Positions 1 to 9,665 of a stretch of DNA of 23,883 bases are shown here, one piece after another. How positions within the stretch are numbered: the stretch's first letter is position 1; the number at the start of each line of letters is the position of its first letter. The notes beneath the pieces are model-generated. The model did not search any database. It was not told the origin of the DNA and worked only from the letters and a program-made list of their open reading frames with translations. The position numbers were made by a program, and so were the translations under genes. The DNA is taken from positions 1 through 23,883 of the forward strand of contig DAOUBA010000065.1 of the NCBI GenBank assembly GCA_034432855.1. The letters are read 5' to 3'. Source of the DNA: DAOUBA01 sp034432855. GTDB lineage: Bacteria > Chloroflexota > Anaerolineae > B4-G1.

Positions 1-118
1 GCAGATGCACGCAGAAAAACGCAGATTTTCTTGGGTTTTCGGCGCGAACCAACACGAATTCGGACAAATCAGCGTCAATCTGCGGTCAATCTGCGTCATC
101 TGTGTTCAGATGTCGGGT
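1..118. repeat. Degenerate direct repeats of the aatctgcg / cgcagat type
   Basis: Short imperfect units recur: cgcaga at the left, then the related tcaatctgcg, tcaatctgcg and tcatctgtg further right. The stretch has no convincing coding frame and ends where the displaced fabD tail stops. It looks like a dispersed intergenic repeat; its full extent to the left is outside the window. Confidence 0.55.
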
Positions 119-316
119 AGTGAAAACTCGGCTAATGATTCCTCTGTGGTGGCGATGGCTACCGTCCCATCAATCCGCTTCACGAGGCCGGTGAGCACGT
201 CCTTGGGGCCAACCTCGATAAAACACGTCACCCCTTGCGCGATCATCCAGCGCACCGACTCGCTCCAGCGCACCGGGGAGGTGAGTTGCCGGCCCAGTGC
301 CTCGCGGATTTCGGCT
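106..316 (-). pseudogene. fabD: Displaced second copy of the fabD 3' end
   Basis: Positions 161-313 match 894-1046 inside the intact fabD with about 14 mismatches in 153 bp and no indel (hand count). The translated 51 codons, from EIREALGRQL to RIDGTV, differ at only one residue (Cys for Arg); 12 of the 14 base changes are silent. After the shared part, this copy continues with its own tail, reading TTEESLAEFSLPDI then stop, against TTADALARGQSE in the intact gene. There is no N-terminal part, so it cannot encode an acyltransferase. It lies directly after the toxin-antitoxin pair, 3 bp past the antitoxin stop. It is best read as the original or a donor fabD tail displaced by insertion of the cassette. 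Confidence 0.85.
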
Positions 317-541
317 CTAGGCAAACTCGAACACCGGCGTTTGAATGACTCGAACTGGTTGCCGCTCTCGCCATATGATGCGCTGCAAGCGCTCAACCGT
401 TTCCGGTGAGAAAAACTGCTCGCCTGTCTCCAGATCCACCCGCGCCGGCACGTTCTCGATGATATAGAACTCGCCATCCTTGAACAGCGTATAGGTGACC
501 CGTTGTTCTACCAGTCTCTCCTCCCTGGTCCCGGTCGCCAT
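317..541 (-). CDS. YgiT/MqsA-N-like antitoxin lacking all cysteines
   Basis: A 74-residue protein. The segment VTYTLFKDGEFYIIENVPA, followed by a GEQFFSPETVERLQ segment, matches the pattern of YgiT-type zinc-finger antitoxins, which are normally built on two CxxC motifs. Here both CxxC positions are gone: the N-terminus reads TGTREE and the second site reads ARVDLETGE, with no cysteine anywhere in the protein. It starts at ATG 541, one base after the stop of the DUF4258 gene, so the pair is translationally linked, toxin first. Inference: it is the antitoxin that neutralises the DUF4258 protein and may autoregulate the pair, but it cannot bind zinc in the usual way. Confidence 0.75.
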   Translation of the reverse strand: MATGTREERLVEQRVTYTLFKDGEFYIIENVPARVDLETGEQFFSPETVERLQRIIWRERQPVRVIQTPVFEFA

Positions 542-542
542 T

Positions 543-848
543 TTACTTTCTCCTTGTTCTAAATTCCACCCATTCGGCAGGGTCTGGCTCGTAAACCGTG
601 ATGACTTTTATCAATGGACGTGACGGATAGCTACACTGAATGTGAAGCGGCCTGCCTGCTCGCGTGAAGCCGAGTACCAGACAACTCGGCCCATATTTGT
701 CGTGCGGGTAGTCCTCAATGATTTCCCCGACTCTCATTGCTTCCCGTATCTCCTGGACAGCGATGTTGCGTAGGATGGACTGGTCTGTGGCATGCTTGGA
801 GAACTCGAACTCATCGTGTGCGAACTTTTCCCGAATTTGCTCAATCAC
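543..848 (-). CDS. DUF4258 domain protein, probable type II toxin
   Basis: A 101-residue protein. The motif FSKHATDQSILRNI near residue 16, then IEDYPHDKYGPSCLVLGF, HIQCSY and a C-terminal VITVYEPDPAEW, are the hallmarks of the DUF4258 family. That family is RelE-like in size and commonly paired with YgiT-type antitoxins. The GTG start at 848 overlaps the fabD stop (GTGA), so translation is coupled to fabD and no separate promoter is visible. The likely activity is mRNA or ribosome-associated cleavage, inferred from the family only. The gene appears intact. Confidence 0.8.
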   Translation of the reverse strand: MIEQIREKFAHDEFEFSKHATDQSILRNIAVQEIREAMRVGEIIEDYPHDKYGPSCLVLGFTRAGRPLHIQCSYPSRPLIKVITVYEPDPAEWVEFRTRRK

Positions 849-1768
849 TCGCTCTGCCCCCGCGCCAGCGCGTCCGCTGTGGTCACCGCCTCCACTGTCC
901 CGTCAATCCGTTTCACTAGACCGGTGAGCACGTCCTTGGGGCCAACCTCGATAAAGCGCGTTACTCCCTGCGCGATCATCCAGCGCACCGATTCGCTCCA
1001 GCGCACGGGGGAGGTGAGTTGCCGGCCCAGGGCTTCGCGGATTTCGTCTGGCTCCGTGAGCGGACCGGCGATGGCGTTCGCCACTAGCGGGATGGCCGGC
1101 CTTTGGAACGGTGTAGCATCGAGCGCCCGCCTGAACTCGGCGGCGGCCTCGGCCATCAGCGGCGAGTGGGCGGCGATGCTCACGGCCAGGGGGATCGCCC
1201 GCTTGGCGCCCCGCTCCTTCGCCAGCGCCATCGCCCGCTCCAGTGCGGCCTTTGCACCGGAGATGACCAGTTGGCCGGGGCAGTTGTCGTTGGCGACGCC
1301 CACGTACTCGCCGCTTTCCTGGCGCGCCACGGCGCAGACCTCCTCCAGGACACTGCGTTCCAACCCGATGATGGCGGCCATCCCGCCGGGGCTCTTTTCG
1401 CCGGCCTGTTTCATCAGCCGGCCGCGCTCGCTTACCAGCCGCAGGCCGTCCTCGAAGGCGAGCGCACCGGCGGCCACCAGCGCGCTAAACTCGCCCATGC
1501 TGTGCCCGGCGACGTAGGCGGGGTTCGCCTCGCTGCACTCTTCCAGCACGCGTAGCATAGCAATGCTAGCGACAAGAAGCGCCGGTTGGGTATTGACGGT
1601 ATCGTTCAGTTCCTCGGCCGGGCCCTCGAAGCACAACCGCGAGAGGCCAAAGCCTGCGATGCTATCGGCACAATCGAATACCGCGCGGGCAGATGGGAAG
1701 CCGTCGTAGAGGTCCTTCCCCATCCCCACGTACTGCGAACCCTGGCCAGGGAACAGATAGGCATACAT
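845..1768 (-). CDS. fabD: Malonyl-CoA:ACP transacylase FabD
   Basis: Transfers malonyl from CoA to acyl carrier protein, supplying the elongation unit of type II fatty-acid synthesis in the cytoplasm. At 307 residues it has the family's usual length. Visible are the N-terminal FPGQGSQ, the nucleophile elbow GHSMG with Ser90, Arg115 in the SERGR segment and the catalytic His201 in AAHSPL. The ATG at 1768 directly abuts a heptanucleotide array that fills the gap from rpmF, so there is no Shine-Dalgarno sequence. Expression probably comes from the consensus promoter upstream of rpmF. Residues 242-292 are duplicated downstream at 161-313. The usual neighbours plsX and fabH are absent between rpmF and fabD. 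Confidence 0.96.
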   Translation of the reverse strand: MYAYLFPGQGSQYVGMGKDLYDGFPSARAVFDCADSIAGFGLSRLCFEGPAEELNDTVNTQPALLVASIAMLRVLEECSEANPAYVAGHSMGEFSALVAAGALAFEDGLRLVSERGRLMKQAGEKSPGGMAAIIGLERSVLEEVCAVARQESGEYVGVANDNCPGQLVISGAKAALERAMALAKERGAKRAIPLAVSIAAHSPLMAEAAAEFRRALDATPFQRPAIPLVANAIAGPLTEPDEIREALGRQLTSPVRWSESVRWMIAQGVTRFIEVGPKDVLTGLVKRIDGTVEAVTTADALARGQSE

Positions 1769-1803
1769 ATTACGTTTTACGTATTACGTATTACGTTTTA
1801 CGT
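1769..1803. repeat. Heptanucleotide array, five units of wttacgt
   Basis: Five consecutive 7-bp units (attacgt, tttacgt, attacgt, attacgt, tttacgt) occupy nearly the whole gap between the rpmF stop (1805-1807) and the fabD start codon (1766-1768). The same unit family occurs at 19097-19158 (inverted) and 19807-19841. Confidence 0.9.
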
Positions 1804-1804
1804 T

Positions 1805-1987
1805 TCACTCTTCTATCTCGACCACCTGCTTGCCGCGGTAGGTGCCGCAGGCCAGGCAGACGTGGTGTGGTCGCACCGGCGCGCCGCACTGCGGGCAGGT
1901 ATCCAATTGCGCGGCCTGCAGTTTCCAATGACTGCGGCGGTTCTTCCCGCGACTCTTCGATATTTTGCGCTTTGGTAGTGGTGGCAC
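1805..1987 (-). CDS. rpmF: 50S ribosomal protein L32
   Basis: A 60-residue large-subunit ribosomal protein. The N-terminal PLPKRKISKSRGKNRRSHWKL is the L32 signature; a CPQC and CLAC pair (residues about 31-34 and 44-47) forms a zinc ribbon. The GTG start at 1987 is fixed by a strong GAGGAGG upstream on the minus strand. A perfect consensus promoter lies about 50 bp upstream. rpmF next to fatty-acid genes is a widespread arrangement; here fabD follows directly. Confidence 0.95.
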   Translation of the reverse strand: MPPLPKRKISKSRGKNRRSHWKLQAAQLDTCPQCGAPVRPHHVCLACGTYRGKQVVEIEE

Positions 1988-2037
1988 AAGTTCCTCCTCG
2001 TGTGAATATCGCAGCCGCTGAGGGCTGTGGAGGTGGT

Positions 2038-2066
2038 ATTATAGAGGCGGGCGGGGAACCTGTCAA
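2038..2066 (-). promoter_or_regulatory. Consensus sigma-70 type promoter for rpmF-fabD
   Basis: On the minus strand TTGACA (2066-2061), a 17-bp spacer and TATAAT (2043-2038): a full match to the housekeeping consensus. The -35 box overlaps the stop codon of the preceding coiled-coil gene (2065-2063). It should start transcription near 2031 and give rpmF and fabD independent expression. Confidence 0.85.
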
Positions 2067-2557
2067 GGCGTCACGCTGCCTCCACCTCCTCTGATAGAGG
2101 TGCGGGTCTCCCGCCTCTCGCGCTCGGCCTGGATGGTGCGGATGCCATTTTCGATCACTGTCAACGCCTTTCTCATCTCCTGCTCCAGTTGGCAGAGCAC
2201 CTCGAAAGCATAATCGTCGGCGCCGGCACGGACCTTTTCCGCTTCGCGCTCGGCCTGCTCGCGGATGACAGCGGCGCGCTGCTCGGCGGCCCTGGCGATG
2301 GTGTGCTCGGCAGTGAGTTGGGCGGCCTCGCTGCGCGCCAGTTCCACGATGCGCTGCGCCTCCTCATTGGCCTGGGCGATGGTGCGCTCTTTCTCACGGA
2401 TGATGCGCTCGGCGCGGCGCACTTCGTCGGGAATCGAGATGCGCATCTGGTCTATGAGCGGCCAGATGCGACGCTCGTCCACGAAGCGCACGTTGCCGAG
2501 GTGCCGGCTGGCCTTGACGACTTCCTCCAGGCGGTCTACCAGGTACAGGATGTCCAT
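2063..2557 (-). CDS. Coiled-coil protein, hypothetical (ATP synthase B / DivIVA-like)
   Basis: About 164 residues with no enzyme motif. The N-terminus MDILYLVDRLEEVV is followed by a long charged helical segment, roughly residues 45-140, rich in Glu, Arg, Ala and Gln with heptad spacing typical of a coiled coil. It ends in a short Gly-rich tail. ATG 2557 is preferred over ATG 2569 because GGAGG lies 5 bases upstream of it. There is no signal peptide or membrane segment. Such proteins are often named ATP synthase subunit B-like or DivIVA-like from coiled-coil similarity alone, and the real role is unknown. It has its own promoter and precedes rpmF. Confidence 0.8.
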   Translation of the reverse strand: MDILYLVDRLEEVVKASRHLGNVRFVDERRIWPLIDQMRISIPDEVRRAERIIREKERTIAQANEEAQRIVELARSEAAQLTAEHTIARAAEQRAAVIREQAEREAEKVRAGADDYAFEVLCQLEQEMRKALTVIENGIRTIQAERERRETRTSIRGGGGSVTP

Positions 2558-2614
2558 AACGGCCTCCATCTATCCAGGCGGACAACCAGTTTGTCTACGA
2601 CGTCTCTGAGCCAT

Positions 2615-2642
2615 ATTATACCCTCAATTCACATGCCGTCCA
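2615..2642 (-). promoter_or_regulatory. Predicted promoter for the coiled-coil gene
   Basis: On the minus strand TGGACG (2642-2637), a 16-bp spacer and a perfect TATAAT (2620-2615) lie in the 110-bp gap after coaD. They are placed to drive the coiled-coil gene and possibly rpmF and fabD. Confidence 0.6.
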
Positions 2643-2669
2643 CCCCTGCATGGACCCCGACTTTTCCGT

Positions 2670-3193
2670 TCAATCTCGCAGCGAGATGAGAGGCACCGGT
2701 TCGTGGTTCTTTTCCCGCTCCTGCCGTTTGGCGGCCAGCGCAGCCACGACGTGCGGCGGGACCATCGCGCTCACGTCGCCGCCCAGCAACGCGATCTCTT
2801 TTACGATGCTCGAACTCAGGAAGGCATGCTCCTGGCGCGTGATCAGGCAGATGAATTCAATCTCCGGCGCAAGTTGCCGGTTGGTGAGCGCCATCTGGTA
2901 CTCCAATTCAAAGTCGTAGGTGACCCGCAACCCGCGCACGATGGCCTGTGCCCCGACCTGACGGGCGAACTCGACTGTCAGGCTGCTGTAGGCTGCCACG
3001 CGCACATTGGGCAGATCGGTCAGCGCCTCACGCGCCAACTGCACCCGCTCCTCGGCGTTGAACAGGAGACTCTTCGAGGGCCGGTCATATACGGCGACCA
3101 CCAACTGGTCAAAGATGCGGGCCGCGCGGACCGCGATGTCCAGATGCCCAAAGTGGATCGGATCGAACGTACCGGGATAGATAGCGATACGGG

Positions 3194-3197
<4 letters not shown>
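2670..3197 (-). CDS. coaD: Pantetheine-phosphate adenylyltransferase CoaD
   Basis: Transfers AMP from ATP to 4'-phosphopantetheine, the penultimate step of coenzyme A synthesis. It has 175 residues, slightly longer than the usual 160. Visible are the nucleotidyltransferase motif YPGTFDPIHFGH (Thr10, His18), the RGLR segment, YDFELEYQMALTN and the ATP-binding SSSIVKEIA near residue 130. It starts at TTG 3197, which overlaps the recG stop (TTGA) and follows AAGGAG by a normal spacing, so it is translationally coupled to recG. CoA supply fits with fabD downstream in the operon. Confidence 0.95.
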
Positions 3198-5641
<2,444 letters not shown>

Positions 5642-5645
5642 GCGT

Positions 5646-6512
5646 TTAGAGGAATATCTCCTTTTCCTCGCCCTCGTACACCACCAGGCCCATCCCGTCC
5701 GGCCCGATGTGACAAGCCAACAGCGGGCCGTAGAGCAGGATGGGATGTTCTCGCCCTGGCGCGATCAATTCCAGCCGCTCCACCAGTATCTTGGTCTCGT
5801 CGGTGGGATAGGGGGTGCTCTGCAGAATCGCCAGTTGCTCGATATCCGAGAACTCGTTGGCGAACTCGGCCAGTTTGTCAATCGCTCGCTCGCGGCTGCG
5901 CACTTTTTCCATCGGGATGATCCGGCCCTCTTCGATGGCGAGGAACGGCTTGATGCCCAGCATCGTGCCGAGGATGGCCTGGGCCGGGCTGATGAGACGG
6001 CTATGTTCAAGATAGTCGAGCGTATCGGTGATCAACACGATGTAGATGCGGCGGATGAGGCCGCGGAGTTGGCGCTGGATTTCGGCGAGCGGCAGCGACT
6101 CGTGGGCCAGGCGCGCCGCCTCGCGCGCCAGAATGTCCAGCCCCAACGAGAGCGTTTCCGAATCCATCACTGCAATGTCGCAGCGGCCCAGGAACTCGCG
6201 CGAGGCGGTGTAGGCTTGACGCCAGACGAGGCTGAGCGCGGCGGAGGAGTGGAGCGAAATGATCTGATTGGTCTGGCGCGTCAGGTGGCTATACAACTTG
6301 CGGAACTGGTCGGCGGTGGGGCCGACGATCTGCGGGCGGACGCGCTCGCGCGCCATGCGCAGCAATAGTTCCTCGTGATCCAGTTCGCTGCCATCCTCAT
6401 AGTCCTGGTTGCCGATGCGCACGGTGAGAGGTACGACAGTGACGCCGAGCCGTTCGGCTTCGGCGGGGCTGATCGCGGCGGCGCTGTCGGTGACAATATG
6501 GACTTTGGGCAC
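5646..6512 (-). CDS. DegV family fatty-acid-binding protein (FakB-like)
   Basis: A 288-residue DegV fold protein. Motifs are VTDSAAAIS (residues 7-15), VPLTVRIG, YEDG (residues 38-41), DSETLSLG in the middle and a C-terminal GPLLACHIGPDGMG. In this family the protein holds a fatty acid while FakA phosphorylates its carboxylate. The GTG start at 6512 has GGAGG five bases upstream. It lies between fakA (33 bp upstream) and recG (4 bp downstream), which strongly supports the FakB role in acyl-phosphate formation. A second DegV protein is at 13680-14534. Confidence 0.93.
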   Translation of the reverse strand: MPKVHIVTDSAAAISPAEAERLGVTVVPLTVRIGNQDYEDGSELDHEELLLRMARERVRPQIVGPTADQFRKLYSHLTRQTNQIISLHSSAALSLVWRQAYTASREFLGRCDIAVMDSETLSLGLDILAREAARLAHESLPLAEIQRQLRGLIRRIYIVLITDTLDYLEHSRLISPAQAILGTMLGIKPFLAIEEGRIIPMEKVRSRERAIDKLAEFANEFSDIEQLAILQSTPYPTDETKILVERLELIAPGREHPILLYGPLLACHIGPDGMGLVVYEGEEKEIFL

Positions 6513-6545
6513 GAAACCTCCAGAAATCGGCGTCAGAGATGCCTC

Positions 6546-8180
6546 TTACTCTACCGAGAGAATGTAGTGATAGTGCGGTTGTCCACCGGCGACGATCTCG
6601 ATCTCCTGGTCGGGCCAACGCTCGTGCAAGAGTTCGGCCAACGCGTCGGCGTCGGACTGGGTCACACCCTCACCATAGTATAGGGTGATGATCTCACGCT
6701 CGGCAGCGCCCATTTCCTCCAGCAACGCCTGTACCGTCTCCTCGACGGTCGCACCGGCGACCTTCAACTCTCCGTTGTGCAGACCAATGATCTGGCCTTC
6801 GATGACCCTGACGCCGTTGATGCTGGCAGTGCGGGTGGCGGTGGTGACCTCGCCCGTCTCGATTTCCTGCATCGCGTTGGTCATCGCCGCCACGTTGGCT
6901 TCAAAGTCCGCCTGGTAGTTGAGCGCCAGCAGCGCCGCGATCCCCTGGGGGATAAAGTGGGTGGGGATGACGGCCACCGGCTTGTTGCTGAGCGAGCGGG
7001 CCTGTTCGGCAGCCAGGATGACGTTGCTGTTGTTCGGCAGCAGGATCGCCTGCTCGGCGGGGAGTTTCTCGATCGCCTCCAGCAAATCCTGAGTGCTGGG
7101 GTTCATCGTCTGCCCGCCATGGACGACCGCACCCGCGCCCAGGCTCTGGAAGACGCGCGTCAGCCCCTCGCCCACGACGACGGCGATGACGCCGAACTCT
7201 TGGGCGGGTTGCGCAGCAGACGGCACCGCCTCGCGCCCGGCGATGAACTGGCGGTATTGCGCCTGCATGTCTTCCACCGTGACGTCACGTAGCGAGCCCA
7301 GGCTGGCGCCATAACTGATGGGGATGCCGGGATCGGGCACGTGGACGTGAACCTTGATCATCGTAGGATCACCCACGACGAGCGGGCACTCCCCCATTTC
7401 CGTGATCCGCTGGCGTACCGCGTCTACGTCGAGCCCCTCCCCGGCGATGAGGAACTGCACGTCGTAGCCGTAGCCGGCCTCGCCCGGCGCCAGCCCGGTG
7501 GTGACCAGGTCCACCGGCCCGGCTTCTCCCACCTCCTCGGCGATCGGCTCGCCGCGCAGCGCGCGCAGCATCCCTTCCAGGATGACGAACAGCCCCTGGC
7601 CGCCGGCATCCACCACCCCGGCCTCCTTGAGCACCGACAAGAGCGAAGGAGTGAGCGCGACGGCCTCGTGCGCGGCAAAGACCATGCGCTCCAGGATGCG
7701 CACCAGGTTGTCCGTCTCTTCGGCAGCCCGGGTCGCCGCGTCGGAGACGGCGCGGGCAACGGTGAGGATTGTGCCTTCGACCGGCTTGACCACGCCTTTG
7801 TAGGCCGTCGCCGTTGCCTCCTGGTAGGCAGCGGCCATGTCCTTTGCGCGGAGGGTGGCTTTCCCATCCAGGCTGCGGGCGAACCCGCGCCAGATCTGGG
7901 AGAGGATCACGCCCGAGTTGCCGCGGGCGCCCATCAAAGCGCCGTGCGCCATCTGATGGGCCACCTGCCCAACGTTGCGCTCGGTGGAGTGCTCGATCTC
8001 GGTCCAGGCCGACTGCATCGTCAGCACCATATTGGTGCCGGTGTCACCGTCGGGCACCGGGTAGACGTTCAGGGCATTGATGCTCGCCTGGTGATAACGC
8101 AGCCAGGCCAGTGCAGCCCTGGTCAACTCTCTCAGATTCTGGCCGTCTAGGGCCAGGCATGGATCCTCTCGTGTATCCAC
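6546..8180 (-). CDS. fakA: Fatty acid kinase catalytic subunit FakA (DhaL/DAK2 family)
   Basis: A 544-residue YloV/FakA protein. It phosphorylates fatty acids bound by DegV/FakB proteins to acyl-phosphate for phospholipid synthesis. The N-terminal DhaL kinase domain shows NVYPVPDGDTGTNM (residues 38-51, metal-binding aspartates) and GARGNSGVILSQ. The middle domain contains KVHVHVPDPG, and the C-terminal domain contains LLPNNSNVILAAEQ. The GTG start at 8180 follows a GAGAGGGAAGG. It lies 9 bp after the Asp23-like gene, the standard partnership. Confidence 0.95.
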   Translation of the reverse strand: MDTREDPCLALDGQNLRELTRAALAWLRYHQASINALNVYPVPDGDTGTNMVLTMQSAWTEIEHSTERNVGQVAHQMAHGALMGARGNSGVILSQIWRGFARSLDGKATLRAKDMAAAYQEATATAYKGVVKPVEGTILTVARAVSDAATRAAEETDNLVRILERMVFAAHEAVALTPSLLSVLKEAGVVDAGGQGLFVILEGMLRALRGEPIAEEVGEAGPVDLVTTGLAPGEAGYGYDVQFLIAGEGLDVDAVRQRITEMGECPLVVGDPTMIKVHVHVPDPGIPISYGASLGSLRDVTVEDMQAQYRQFIAGREAVPSAAQPAQEFGVIAVVVGEGLTRVFQSLGAGAVVHGGQTMNPSTQDLLEAIEKLPAEQAILLPNNSNVILAAEQARSLSNKPVAVIPTHFIPQGIAALLALNYQADFEANVAAMTNAMQEIETGEVTTATRTASINGVRVIEGQIIGLHNGELKVAGATVEETVQALLEEMGAAEREIITLYYGEGVTQSDADALAELLHERWPDQEIEIVAGGQPHYHYILSVE

Positions 8181-8189
8181 CCTTCCCTC

Positions 8190-8546
8190 TCAGTCCACAT
8201 TGCTGACGCGCAACCCCGCGACGTGGACGTTGACCTCGGCAACAGGCACGCCCAGCGCACGCTCGACGTTGAACTTGACAACATTCATAACACTTTGGGC
8301 TACGGCAGAGATACGGGTACCATACTCGATGATCACGTACACGTCAATGGCGATCCGGCCATTCTCGACGTGCACCTCGATCCCGCGTTTGCTCTCCCGC
8401 GAAAGGCAGTGGGCGAGGCCGGAGGCCAGGTCTCTATCCGCCGTCCCTACAACGCCATAGCAGGTCAGTACCGCCTCGTTGACGATGCTGACGATGGCCG
8501 CAGACGATACCTCGATACGCCCCTGGCTGGATTGTCTTTCAGACAT
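8190..8546 (-). CDS. Asp23/Gls24 family protein (YloU-like)
   Basis: 118 residues from ATG 8546, chosen because GGAGGG sits five bases upstream; a longer reading to 8603 would run into the rpmB promoter. It contains GRIEVSSAAIVSIVNEAVLT, a YVIIEYG strand and a C-terminal VNVHVAGLRV, characteristic of the Asp23/Gls24 domain. The function in this family is poorly defined (envelope stress or cell-wall association). It is the first gene of the minus-strand operon, immediately before fakA, as yloU-yloV in Bacillus. Confidence 0.9.
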   Translation of the reverse strand: MSERQSSQGRIEVSSAAIVSIVNEAVLTCYGVVGTADRDLASGLAHCLSRESKRGIEVHVENGRIAIDVYVIIEYGTRISAVAQSVMNVVKFNVERALGVPVAEVNVHVAGLRVSNVD

Positions 8547-8560
8547 GTGTCCCTCCGTAG

Positions 8561-8589
8561 TTGCGCAAAAACCCCTCTTGTGGTATGAT
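8561..8589 (+). promoter_or_regulatory. Promoter of rpmB
   Basis: TTGCGC (8561-8566), a 17-bp spacer and TATGAT (8584-8589), with a TG one base before the -10 box. It lies in the 75-bp divergent region between the Asp23-like gene and rpmB. Confidence 0.7.
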
Positions 8590-8621
8590 GCGCCCGCTAT
8601 CAAAGTCTTGAGGTAAGAGCC

Positions 8622-8804
8622 ATGGCTAAGTGTGAGTTATGTGGCAAGGGCCCTCAGTTCGGGCACAACGTCAGCCACTCCAAGCGGGCAACCAATCGCC
8701 AGTTCAAGCCCAACGTCAAGCGCGTGACCGTAGAGATTGACGGTCAATTGCGCCGGATGGCCCTCTGCGCCCGTTGCCTGCGGACGTTGAACAAGAAGGG
8801 CTAG
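8622..8804 (+). CDS. rpmB: 50S ribosomal protein L28
   Basis: A 60-residue ribosomal protein. The segment CELCGKGPQFGHNVSHSKR is the L28 signature. Two CxxC pairs (Cys4/Cys7 and Cys49/Cys52) make it the zinc-binding form. It has its own promoter and a strong intrinsic terminator, so it is monocistronic. Its position divergent from the Asp23-like gene and beside rpe matches the Bacillus rpe-rpmB-yloU neighbourhood. Confidence 0.96.
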   Translation: MAKCELCGKGPQFGHNVSHSKRATNRQFKPNVKRVTVEIDGQLRRMALCARCLRTLNKKG

Positions 8805-8817
8805 ACCTCGGAAGTCC

Positions 8818-8851
8818 CTACAGCCCCCTACAGCAGGGGGCTTCTTTTTTG
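8818..8851 (+). terminator. Intrinsic terminator of rpmB
   Basis: A 7-bp perfect stem agccccc / gggggct (8822-8828 with 8836-8842), loop tacagca, followed by a T-rich tract up to 8850. It overlaps the last codons of rpe on the other strand. The minus-strand reading lacks a T tract, so it should stop only rpmB transcription. Confidence 0.85.
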
Positions 8852-9547
8852 CCTGCCCTCGACCCGCGTCCGCTGTCCCCTGCCCGCCGCCTCGCGGAGC
8901 GCTGCGATTGCCGGAGCGACAGCCTCCGCGCTGCGAAAGATGGCCGTGCCGGCCACCAGCATGGTTGCCCCGGCGGCCACGACGCGCTCGGCCGTTCCGC
9001 CGTTGATCCCGCCGTCTACCGCCAGGTCTGCGCCGCTGCCCGCCCCGTCCAGCATCTCCCGGATGCGCGCGATGCGGGAGAGCGACCGCTCGATGAAGGT
9101 CTGTCCCCCGAAGCCGGGGTTGACGCTCAACACCAGCACCCAATCCACGTCCCCCAGCACTTCGCCGATGGCCGATACTGGCGTGGCCGGATTGAGGGTG
9201 ACGCCGGGGTGCGCGCCGAGTTCACGGATCTGCTGCAAGAGGCGGTGCAGATTCGGCGTGGCCTCAACGTGGACGGCGATCCCATCTGCGCCGGCTTCGG
9301 CGAAGACGGGAACGTACTTCTCGGGGTCTGTGATCATCAGGTGAGTGTAGAGCGGCAGGCGGGTAACACGGCGCAGGGCCTGCACGACCGGAGGCCCAAC
9401 GGTGATGTTCGGCACAAAGTGGCCGTCCATCACGTCCACGTGGATGCAGTCGGCGCCGCCGGCCTCTGCTTCTTCGACGGCCCGCGCCAGGCAGGCAAAA
9501 TCGGCGGCGAGTATGGAGGGAGCAATCTTGATGCGACGATCGGTCAC
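8828..9547 (-). CDS. rpe: Ribulose-phosphate 3-epimerase
   Basis: Interconverts ribulose-5-phosphate and xylulose-5-phosphate in the pentose phosphate pathway. It has 239 residues, about 15-20 more than usual because of a basic C-terminal tail that reads through the rpmB terminator. Visible are APSILAADF, the metal-site segment HVDVMDGHFVPNITVG, HLMITDP, VNPGFGGQ and VDGGING. The GTG start at 9547 has no Shine-Dalgarno sequence and lies only 8 bases past the -10 box, suggesting a leaderless mRNA. Confidence 0.95.
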   Translation of the reverse strand: MTDRRIKIAPSILAADFACLARAVEEAEAGGADCIHVDVMDGHFVPNITVGPPVVQALRRVTRLPLYTHLMITDPEKYVPVFAEAGADGIAVHVEATPNLHRLLQQIRELGAHPGVTLNPATPVSAIGEVLGDVDWVLVLSVNPGFGGQTFIERSLSRIARIREMLDGAGSGADLAVDGGINGGTAERVVAAGATMLVAGTAIFRSAEAVAPAIAALREAAGRGQRTRVEGRQKRSPLL

Positions 9548-9555
9548 GAGGATGT

Positions 9556-9584
9556 ATAATACACCAGAATGGGGGGAAAATCAA
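9556..9584 (-). promoter_or_regulatory. Promoter of rpe, probably leaderless
   Basis: On the minus strand TTGATT (9584-9579), a 17-bp spacer and TATTAT (9561-9556). The rpe GTG starts 8 bases after the -10 box, so the expected transcription start coincides with or just precedes the start codon. Confidence 0.65.
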
Positions 9585-9665
9585 GGGGTTGGTTGGTTGC
9601 ACCAGCGCAGTTGAACACGGCCAGTCTGGATAACCACGCTATGGGACGAGCAGGGATGTGAAGGC

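Noticed and set aside
792..1517. Long plus-strand reading frames opposite fabD
   Set aside because: They mirror the minus-strand fabD codons; GC-rich third positions create open antisense frames. No protein-like motif.
8637..9143. Minus-strand frame across rpmB and rpe
   Set aside because: Covers the rpmB coding sequence and terminator in antisense and rpe in the wrong frame; low-complexity Arg/Gly composition.
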